Below the pieces are notes generated by a model, which worked only from the letters and a program-made list of their open reading frames with translations, was not told where the DNA came from and did not search any database. Of a DNA stretch of 64,000 nt, positions 57,601-64,000 are shown one piece after another. Numbering within the stretch: the first letter of the stretch is position 1; the number at the start of each line of letters is the position of its first letter. A program made the position numbers and the translations under genes. Source of the DNA: a bacterium (lineage in GTDB: Bacteria > Actinomycetota > Acidimicrobiia > Acidimicrobiales > Bin134); assembly GCA_028819295.1 (NCBI GenBank), contig JAPPMA010000013.1, positions 30,489-94,488 on the forward strand, in the 5' to 3' direction.

Positions 57601-59682
57601 ATGGTCCAGCGAAGAGCCGACTTGGAGGAGTTCTTCCATCCCAACGGGGTGGCGGTGATCGGCGGGGTGGATATGACCCAGGCCGAGGCCTCGCTGCGAG
57701 CGGCTATGGACACCCGCTGGGGCGCCGACAACTGGCATCTGGTCAACCCCAAGGGAGGCTCGATCGGCTCGGTGCCCGTCTACCAGTCGGTGGCCGACGC
57801 GCCCGGTCCGGTCACGCTGGCGGTGATATCGGCCCCTGCGGCGGTGTGCGCTCAAATCGTCGAGGAGTGTGGTGCTGCCGGAGTGCGCTACGCCTTGGTG
57901 TTCTCCTCGGGCTTCAGCGAGGTAGGCCCTGAAGGGGCGCTGCTGGAGGCCGAGCTGGGGGATGCCGGCCGTCGAAACCGCGTCCGGATCTTCGGCCCCA
58001 ACACCAACACCAATGCCTTCGAGCCCGTGCCCGAGGTGCCAGGGTTGCGGGGAGGCAAGATCGGAGTGGTCACCCAGTCGGGCCACAACGGGCGGCCCAT
58101 CGTGCAGGGGGTCCACTTCGGCATCGGGTTCAGCCGCCAAGTGCCGTGCGGCAACGAGGTTGACCTCGAGGTGAGCGACTTCATCGAGTACTTCGCCTAC
58201 GACGACGACACCGCGGTTATCGCCGGCTACATCGAGGGCTTCCGGTCGGCCGAAAAGCTGCGCGCTGCGCTGGAGGCGGCCAACGCTCAGAACAAGCCGG
58301 TGGTGCTGTTGAAGATCGGGGCCACCGATGCGGGGTCGCGCATGGCCTCGTCGCACACCGGGCACCTCACCGGATCAGACGAGGTGATCGACGGCCTGTT
58401 CGCACAATACGGGGTGGTGCGGGTGCGCGACCTCGACGAGCTGCTGGAGACGGCCGCCCTGTTCGCCAAGCTGGGCCCGGATGTGGCCGAGGGGGCCGGG
58501 CTGTACTCCATTTCCGGGGGCTCGAGCACGCTGATGGCCGAGGCCGCCGAGCTGGCCGGAGTGGCGGCGCCCCCGCTGGCCCAGGAGACCCAGGAGAAGC
58601 TGCACCGGCACATCCCCGGCTATCTGTCGGTGTCCAACCCGGTGGACAACGGGGGCACATTCATGACCACCCAGCCCGCGGAGATCCGCCGCCAAGTGAT
58701 CCGAGACATCTGCAACGATCCGTCGGTCGGCTACACGGTGGTGGGCATCACCGGCGCGGTGGCATCCATGTCCGACCCGCTGGGCGACGATATCTTGGCC
58801 CTGGCCGCCGAGGTGGAAAAGCCCATCATCGCCACCTGGAACTCCTTCAAGGTGGACGAGCTGGGGTTCGACCGGTTGGTGGAGTCGGGGGTCCCTCTGT
58901 TCCGCTCTTTCCGAGGGTGCTTCGCCGCGTTGGCCGCCTACCACCGCCACCAGCGCCATAGGGCCACCTTCCGAGTGCGCCCGCCACTGTCCGGTGCCCT
59001 GCCCCCGATGGCGAGAGAGGCGCTGCGAACCTCGCCCCCCGACACGGGAGCGGTGCTGCGGGCGTTCGGCTTGCCCCTGGCCGCGAGCAGTGTGGCCGGG
59101 ACGGCCGGCGACGCCCGGCGGGCGGCAGAGGCGATGGGCCTGCCGGTGGCGGTCAAGATCGCCTCGCCTGATTTCCTCCACAAGTTGGATGCCGGCCTGG
59201 TGGTGCTGGGGGTGGATTCTTTGGGCAGCGTGGAGCAGGCGGCCCAAGCGGTGCTGGACAGAGCCCGCGCCGCCAACCCCGACGCAGCCATCGACGGCGT
59301 GGAGGTCCAGCAGATGGTGTCCGGCGGAACCGAGATGATTGTGGGAGCAACCCGCGATCCCACCCTTGGTCCTGCGGTCATGGTGGGCGCCGGCGGCGTG
59401 TTCGCCGAAGTGCTGGCCGACACTTCCGTGCGCCCGTTGCCGCTGGACGAGGCCGACGCCCACGAAATGATCCGCTCCCTGAAGGGCTTCCCCCTGCTCG
59501 ACGGTGCCCGGGGTCGCTCGCCCGCCGACGTGGACGCCCTGGTCAACGTGATCATGTCCACCGCAACCCTGGCCACCGCCCTGGGAGACCGCTTCGCCGA
59601 ACTCGACCTCAATCCCGTGATGGTGCTCGACCACGGGCGAGGCGCCGTGGTCGTAGACCACCTCATGATCCTGGCTGGTTGA
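57601..59682 (+). CDS. ADP-forming acyl-CoA synthetase (acetate-CoA ligase type)
   Basis: 693 residues from the ATG at 57601; a longer frame from 57526 overlaps the opposite gene's start. The alpha part (~1-470) has a CoA-binding domain (FFHPNGVAVIGG), ligase-CoA domains with SRMASSHTGHLTGSDEV holding the phospho-His, and GLYSISGGSSTLMAEAAELA. The beta part is an ATP-grasp domain (LPVAVKIASPDFLHKLDAGL, MVSGGTEMIVGATRDPTLGP, DLNPVMVL). It interconverts acyl-CoA + ADP + Pi with acid + ATP + CoA. Substrate may be an aryl or branched acid. Confidence 0.87.
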   Translation: MVQRRADLEEFFHPNGVAVIGGVDMTQAEASLRAAMDTRWGADNWHLVNPKGGSIGSVPVYQSVADAPGPVTLAVISAPAAVCAQIVEECGAAGVRYALVFSSGFSEVGPEGALLEAELGDAGRRNRVRIFGPNTNTNAFEPVPEVPGLRGGKIGVVTQSGHNGRPIVQGVHFGIGFSRQVPCGNEVDLEVSDFIEYFAYDDDTAVIAGYIEGFRSAEKLRAALEAANAQNKPVVLLKIGATDAGSRMASSHTGHLTGSDEVIDGLFAQYGVVRVRDLDELLETAALFAKLGPDVAEGAGLYSISGGSSTLMAEAAELAGVAAPPLAQETQEKLHRHIPGYLSVSNPVDNGGTFMTTQPAEIRRQVIRDICNDPSVGYTVVGITGAVASMSDPLGDDILALAAEVEKPIIATWNSFKVDELGFDRLVESGVPLFRSFRGCFAALAAYHRHQRHRATFRVRPPLSGALPPMAREALRTSPPDTGAVLRAFGLPLAASSVAGTAGDARRAAEAMGLPVAVKIASPDFLHKLDAGLVVLGVDSLGSVEQAAQAVLDRARAANPDAAIDGVEVQQMVSGGTEMIVGATRDPTLGPAVMVGAGGVFAEVLADTSVRPLPLDEADAHEMIRSLKGFPLLDGARGRSPADVDALVNVIMSTATLATALGDRFAELDLNPVMVLDHGRGAVVVDHLMILAG

Positions 59683-59744
59683 TGGTTATGGCCGGCTGAT
59701 GATCCTGGCCCAATGGCTGTCGGCGGTCGGAGCCAGACGCACCA

Positions 59745-61235
59745 CTAGGGCCACAGCTCGTCGCGGAGCTTGGTTCGGAGGACTTTGCCGGTGGGGTCGC
59801 GGTCTACGGATGGGCGGATGATGTAGCGGCGGGGGCGCTTGTAGCCGGCCAAGTGCGCGGCACAGGCGGCGTCGATGGCCGCGGTCACCTCATCGGGGGC
59901 GAAGCCGTCGGCCACGGCCAGATACACCACCACCTGCTCGCCCCGGTCGGGGTCGGGCCCGCCCACCGCGCAGGCGTCGGCCACCCCGTCCACCGCGAAC
60001 ACCGCGTCCTCGATCTCGGCCGGGTAGATGTTCACCCCGGCGGCCACGATCACCTCGGAGCTGCGGCCCGACAGGTACAAAAAGCCGTCCTCGTCGAGAT
60101 AGCCGATGTCTCCCACTGAGAAGAACCCGGAGTCGTTGTAGGCGTCTTCGGTCTTGTCGTCGGCGTTGACGTAGCGGAAGTAGCGCCCCTCAGGGCGGCG
60201 GAAGTACACCGTGCCGGGTTCGCCGGGGCCCAGACTCTCGCCGTTGTCGCCCACAATCTGGATGGCCAGCTCCCCGATGGGAGTGCCCACTGTGCCGGGC
60301 CGGGCCAGCCAGTCGGCGGAGCTGCACATGGTCATGCCGCCCTCGGTGAAGCCGTAGTACTCGGTGAAGATCGGTCCCCACCACTCGATCATGCGCTGCT
60401 TCAGCGGCACCGGGCAGGGTTCGCCGCCGTGCAGCACGGTGGCCAGGCGGGAGTGGTCCAGCTCGGCTTTGCGCTCGTCGGTCAAGGCCAAGAGCTGGCG
60501 GAACATGGTGGGCACCATGATGGTGGCGGTCACGCCGCCGTTGATCACATCCACCGTCCGCTCCGCGTCCCACCGGCCCATGATCCGCATGGGGGCGCCG
60601 TTGGCCAGCGCGCCGAGGGCAAAGGCCAGGGGAGCACCGTGGAAGAGCTGGGCCACCATGAGGTGCTTGCCGTCGCGGGGAAGCCCCAACCCCTGAGCGC
60701 CCAGCGAAGAGAGATTCCACCACTGCTCGAAGGTGGACTCCGAGTCCAGCGTGCGCTCGACTCCCTTGGGCCGACCGGTGGTGCCCGAGGTGTAGGGAAT
60801 CCGATAGCCGGTGCCTCCCGCCGGGAACGGAGTTGGATCCTGGGCATCCACCCAGGCGTCGAAATCGTCGCCAATCCACACCACGGGGCGACCGGCCGCC
60901 GCGTCTCGGGCCGCGGGGGCGTCGGCAACCACCAGTGCCGAGCCGGCGTCGTCCAGCACGTAGGCGATCTCGGTGGCCGTCCAGTTTGTCTTGATCGGGG
61001 TCATCTTCAGCCCGGCCCGGAAGCAGGCCAGCATGATCTCCACGAACTCGGTGCGGTTGGAGCACACCAGCCCCACATGATCCCCCGGCGAGGCCCCGGC
61101 GGCCAGCAGCCCCCGGCCGATGGCGTGGGTGCGGCGGTCCAGCTCCGCCCATGTCACCTGGTGGGATTCGTCTTCCAACGCCAGATCGTCCGGTTCCCGC
61201 CCGGCCAACTCCGCCAGCACCGAGGATTCGCTCAC
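59745..61235 (-). CDS. AMP-forming acyl-CoA synthetase
   Basis: 496 residues. Adenylate-forming superfamily: P-loop YTSGTTGRPKGVE (148-160), YYGFTEGGMTMC (motif A5), GDIGYLDEDGFLYLSGRSSE (A7/A8), and the C-terminal A10 lysine RDPTGKVLRTKLRDELW. It activates a carboxylic acid as acyl-AMP and then CoA thioester. Close to FadD-like and 4-coumarate-CoA-ligase-type groups; substrate cannot be told from motifs. Converges with the ADP-forming synthetase over a 62-bp gap. Confidence 0.87.
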   Translation of the reverse strand: MSESSVLAELAGREPDDLALEDESHQVTWAELDRRTHAIGRGLLAAGASPGDHVGLVCSNRTEFVEIMLACFRAGLKMTPIKTNWTATEIAYVLDDAGSALVVADAPAARDAAAGRPVVWIGDDFDAWVDAQDPTPFPAGGTGYRIPYTSGTTGRPKGVERTLDSESTFEQWWNLSSLGAQGLGLPRDGKHLMVAQLFHGAPLAFALGALANGAPMRIMGRWDAERTVDVINGGVTATIMVPTMFRQLLALTDERKAELDHSRLATVLHGGEPCPVPLKQRMIEWWGPIFTEYYGFTEGGMTMCSSADWLARPGTVGTPIGELAIQIVGDNGESLGPGEPGTVYFRRPEGRYFRYVNADDKTEDAYNDSGFFSVGDIGYLDEDGFLYLSGRSSEVIVAAGVNIYPAEIEDAVFAVDGVADACAVGGPDPDRGEQVVVYLAVADGFAPDEVTAAIDAACAAHLAGYKRPRRYIIRPSVDRDPTGKVLRTKLRDELWP

Positions 61236-61287
61236 CGCCGCGACACTATCCGTCCAAGCTGAACCTCTTGTGGAGTCGAGGGGCTGC

Positions 61288-61899
61288 TCAGTCGCTGTTT
61301 GCTGCTAGGGCCAGGTAGTGGTCATCGGCGTCGTCCAAGAGCTCCAGTGTCCAACCCCCGTCGGCGAGCAGCGGTTTGATGCGGTGGGGGGCGATGTTCA
61401 TGTCGTGGGCGCGGGCCCCCCGCTCTTGATGGCGTGCGGCCAAGGCGAGGCGGCTGATGGGGTGGAACACGGCCAGCCGCGCCCGGGGCCGGGCAACCCG
61501 GGCCATTTCCCGAAGCGTGCCCACTGGATCGGGCAGGTGGGGGAGCAGTCCGGCCGCCAGGATGCCGGCCACGCAGCCGTCTCGCACGGGAAGCCGTCCG
61601 ACATCGCCCAAGATGCAGCCAGAAATCGCCCGGCGCCCCAGTCGGGCGGCTTCGTGCAGCATGGCCGGGGTGGCGTCGATGCCGAGCACCGCGCCCTGGG
61701 GTCCCACCGCGGCACGCATGGGCGCCAGGGCCCGTCCCGAGCCGCAGCCGGCGTCAATGGCCACATCGCCCGGAGAGAGGCTGAGCTGGTCCACCGCCCA
61801 CTTGAACAGAACATCGTCGTCGGGATGGCGGTCTTCCCAGCCCGCCGCCCGGGAGGTGAAGAACTCCCTGGTCTCTGCCAAGTCCCGTGGCAAGCTCAT
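61288..61899 (-). CDS. SAM-dependent methyltransferase (class I)
   Basis: 203 residues. SAM motif I AIDAGCGSGRALAPMRAAVG and post-motif VLGIDATPAML, then ILAAGLLPHLPDPVGTLREM with a UbiE/COQ5-like methyltransferase_11 pattern. Substrate unknown. It follows the acyl-CoA synthetase by 52 bases on the same strand, and precedes it in transcription. Confidence 0.83.
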   Translation of the reverse strand: MSLPRDLAETREFFTSRAAGWEDRHPDDDVLFKWAVDQLSLSPGDVAIDAGCGSGRALAPMRAAVGPQGAVLGIDATPAMLHEAARLGRRAISGCILGDVGRLPVRDGCVAGILAAGLLPHLPDPVGTLREMARVARPRARLAVFHPISRLALAARHQERGARAHDMNIAPHRIKPLLADGGWTLELLDDADDHYLALAANSD

Positions 61900-61938
61900 C
61901 AGCCCGACATTTTCGGTAAACTCGGCGGCGCCATCGGA

Positions 61939-62364
61939 TCAGACCGTGCCCGGCAGTTGGCGTGCCGACGCGATGAGAGCCGACAGCTCCGCCGCGGTGG
62001 CCGGGCCGGCCAAAGAGGCGCACGCCGCGCCGGTGCGGTCGGCCAGCACGGCCAGGGGGACGGCGTCCACCGCATAGCGGCGGTGAAGCTCACTGTGGCG
62101 GCGGAACTCCACCTCCTGCACGGCCATTGAATCGTCGGCCAGGCTTTGGGCCGCTTTCACCACTGCGGCGCAGGTCGAGCAGGTTTTGGAGGTGAACACC
62201 GCCAACAGCCACTCGGCGTTGGGCTGGGCGAAGTCCCAGCGCTCCAGCCGGGCGGGCACAGAGTATGTCGGCGCCGTCGGGCTTGGGGAGCGGAACCGCC
62301 GAGCCAGCCAGGCCACCGCCAGCGCCCCGGCGATCACCGCCAGCGCGATCAGGGTGCGGGCCAC
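61939..62364 (-). CDS. Membrane-anchored thioredoxin-like protein
   Basis: 141 residues, GTG start. One N-terminal membrane segment ([16 protein letters not shown]), then a thioredoxin-like domain with the active site FTSKTCSTCAAVVKAAQSLA (CSTC) and the conserved cis-Pro region AVDAVPLAVLAD. It likely works outside the membrane in disulfide exchange or cytochrome maturation. Its start overlaps the ftsH stop by 16 bp, so they are cotranscribed. Confidence 0.85.
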   Translation of the reverse strand: MARTLIALAVIAGALAVAWLARRFRSPSPTAPTYSVPARLERWDFAQPNAEWLLAVFTSKTCSTCAAVVKAAQSLADDSMAVQEVEFRRHSELHRRYAVDAVPLAVLADRTGAACASLAGPATAAELSALIASARQLPGTV

Positions 62365-64000
62365 GTCTTGGTGGAGTCTGATTCCTCCGGTTCGGATGCG
62401 CTCGGCGTTGGCGCTTCAGATGTGGCTTCGGCGGCACGGGCGCTCAGCGCCACTCCCACCAGGTCGCGCGGGTCGCCGGCCGGACTCTCGGCCCCGAGCT
62501 CTACGAGGCGGCCCACCTCGTCGCCGGAGATGGTCTCGTGCTCCAGCAAGGCCCGGGCCACCAGATCCAGGCCGTAGCGGTTGTCGGCGAGCACTTCCCG
62601 GCAGCGGCCCTCCTGGGCCCGCAGGATCTCGGCCACCTCCTCGTCGATCACCCGGGCGGTCTCGTCGCTGTACTCCCGATTGGTCATCAGGTCGTCGCCC
62701 AGGAACACCTGGCCTGCGCTGCGCCAGGCCATGGGCCCGATTCGGTGGCTCATGCCCCACTCCCGCACCATGCGGCGGGCGAATTCGGTGGCGCCGGCCA
62801 GATCGTCGGCCGCGCCGCTCGACGAAACGCCGAACACCAGCTCCTCGGCGATGCGTCCGCCCATTCGCATCACCAGCATGTCCTCCAGGTAGTCGCGTCG
62901 CAGGGTGTGGCGGTCTTCCTCGGGCAGCGTCATGGTCACGCCCAGAGCCATGCCCCGGGGGATGATGGTCACCTTGTGCAGCGGGTCGGCCTTGGGCAGA
63001 ACCGCGGCGCACACCGCATGGCCGGCCTCGTGATAGGCGGTGATCTGCCGCTCCTCCTCGGAGAGGGCCATCGACTCCCGCCGCTGTCCCATCAGCACCC
63101 GGTCGCGGGCATTCTCGAAGTGGGTCATGCGGATCTGCTCCGAATCGCCCCGCACCGCGAACAATGCCGCCTCGTTCACCAGGTTGGCCAGGTCGGCCCC
63201 GCTCATGCCCGGCGTCCCCCGGGCGATCATGGGGAGGTCCACATCGGCGCCGATCTTCTTGGACCGTATGTGGACGTTCAAGATCTGGAGCCGGTCGTCG
63301 GCCTCGGGCAGCGGCACCACCACCTGGCGGTCGAACCGGCCGGGCCGCAGCAGCGCGGGGTCCAATATGTCGGGCCGGTTGGTGGCGGCCATCATCACGA
63401 TGCCCTCGGTGGCCTCGAAGCCGTCCATCTCGGCCAGCATCTGGTTGAGGGTCTGCTCCCGCTCGTCGTGGCCGCCTCCGAGCCCGGCGCCCCGCTTGCG
63501 GCCGATGGAGTCGATCTCGTCGATGAAGATGATGGCCCGGCCCATCTTGCGGGCCGACTGGAACAGGTCTCTCACCCGGCTGGCGCCCACGCCGACGAAC
63601 ATCTCCATGAAGTCCGACCCGGTGACCGACAAAAACGGCACCCCGGCCTCACCGGCCACCGCCCGGGCGATGAGCGTCTTGCCGGTGCCCGGCGGCCCCA
63701 CCAGCAGCACTCCTTTGGGTATGCGGGCGCCGATCTGAGCGAATTTCTCGGGGTGCTTCAGGAAGTCGACCACCTCGACGATCTCCTTCTTCACGCCCTC
63801 ATAGCCGGCCACGTCTTCGAAGGTGGTTCCGGGCCGCTCGGTGGTGTAGGTCTTGGCCTTGGAGCGGCCGATGGACATGATCCCGCTCATCTGCCCCTGG
63901 GCCCGGCGCTGGAACCACCAGAAGATCAAGAAGATCAGTCCCACGGGGATCAGCAGGGGCAGGATGCTGGCCCAGATGCTGCTGCGGGGGGTGTGGAACT
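62349..64000 (-). CDS. ftsH: ATP-dependent zinc metalloprotease FtsH, C-terminal part (runs off right edge)
   Basis: About 550 codons open to the edge. The end of a membrane helix ([20 protein letters not shown]) leads to the AAA domain: Walker A GPPGTGKT, Walker [35 protein letters not shown]. The protease has HEAGH (zinc, catalytic Glu) and a distal Asp in [15 protein letters not shown]. It degrades membrane and regulatory proteins. The ~110 N-terminal residues lie outside the window. The end is a Ser/Pro/Glu-rich tail ([20 protein letters not shown]) typical of actinobacterial FtsH. Confidence 0.93.
   Translation of the reverse strand, partial: FHTPRSSIWASILPLLIPVGLIFLIFWWFQRRAQGQMSGIMSIGRSKAKTYTTERPGTTFEDVAGYEGVKKEIVEVVDFLKHPEKFAQIGARIPKGVLLVGPPGTGKTLIARAVAGEAGVPFLSVTGSDFMEMFVGVGASRVRDLFQSARKMGRAIIFIDEIDSIGRKRGAGLGGGHDEREQTLNQMLAEMDGFEATEGIVMMAATNRPDILDPALLRPGRFDRQVVVPLPEADDRLQILNVHIRSKKIGADVDLPMIARGTPGMSGADLANLVNEAALFAVRGDSEQIRMTHFENARDRVLMGQRRESMALSEEERQITAYHEAGHAVCAAVLPKADPLHKVTIIPRGMALGVTMTLPEEDRHTLRRDYLEDMLVMRMGGRIAEELVFGVSSSGAADDLAGATEFARRMVREWGMSHRIGPMAWRSAGQVFLGDDLMTNREYSDETARVIDEEVAEILRAQEGRCREVLADNRYGLDLVARALLEHETISGDEVGRLVELGAESPAGDPRDLVGVALSARAAEATSEAPTPSASEPEESDSTKTWPAP

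Noticed and set aside
58375..59661. 428-codon minus-strand frame opposite the ADP-forming acyl-CoA synthetase
   Set aside because: His/Gly/Gln-rich shadow without conserved motifs; the plus-strand frame has the phospho-His and ATP-grasp blocks.
1..64000. tRNA, rRNA, riboswitch and replication-origin features
   Set aside because: I scanned the intergenic gaps by eye and found no cloverleaf, rRNA segment, DnaA-box cluster or conserved riboswitch core. A covariance-model search would be decisive.

Overview
The window looks like a chromosomal segment of a high-GC actinobacterium. Evidence: GC-rich third codon positions almost throughout, many GTG and TTG starts, 1-4 bp start/stop overlaps, and several -10 boxes placed 6-7 bases before a start codon, which implies leaderless mRNAs. 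An acidimicrobial-type lineage would fit (fused Liv transporter parts, DUF222-HNH protein, many acyl-CoA and SDR genes), but this is inference. No rRNA or tRNA gene was recognised.

Layout. 0-8.3 kb is mostly housekeeping on the minus strand: the start of nrdA, then modC, modB, modA, valS, psuG and psuK (transcribed psuK to modC). 8.3-8.9 kb is a scar: a cut-off HTH domain of psuK, a gutted 2-oxoglutarate oxygenase, and the 3' end of a phyH gene. 8.9-23.4 kb is a catabolic island. One half holds homoprotocatechuate meta-cleavage genes (hpaG-hpaR-hpaH-P450 on minus; hpaF-hpaE-ligA-ligB on plus). The other half is a six-gene minus-strand operon: nitrilase, Liv-type binding protein, LivH, a LivM-LivG fusion, LivF and a haem aldoxime dehydratase, facing a divergent AraC regulator. 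Together these could import an arylacetaldoxime or nitrile, convert it to an arylacetic acid and open the ring. A complete phyH gene on the far side makes a direct repeat with the 3' fragment at the near side, so the island is bracketed by about 180 bp repeats.

24.3-35.3 kb is a defence and toxin-antitoxin stretch: a HicA-like/HTH pair, a FMN-dependent hydroxyacid dehydrogenase, Fic, Phd-VapC, and a two-gene restriction-modification-like pair (PLD-nuclease/SNF2 helicase plus an N6-adenine methylase with an ISP-type C-terminus).

35.6-50.1 kb is a degenerate tandem duplication. Each copy runs DUF2442 - (ADP-ribosylglycohydrolase) - (GNAT-PIN protein, ASCH protein) - VapBC - HAD hydrolase - engB - acyl-CoA dehydrogenase. 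Copy 1 is largely decayed and has gained an XRE-ImmA pair; copy 2 is mostly intact and has a RelBE-type pair and an HNH protein. The joint survives as a chimeric ORF of DUF2442 fused to an acyl-CoA dehydrogenase tail (40706-41329).

50-64 kb returns to ordinary metabolism: acyl-CoA dehydrogenase, MFS exporter, two SDRs, a dual-specificity-type phosphatase, a two-repeat CRISPR-like element, HicBA, an amidohydrolase, an ADP-forming acyl-CoA synthetase, an AMP-forming acyl-CoA synthetase, a methyltransferase, a membrane-anchored thioredoxin-like protein and the 3' part of ftsH.
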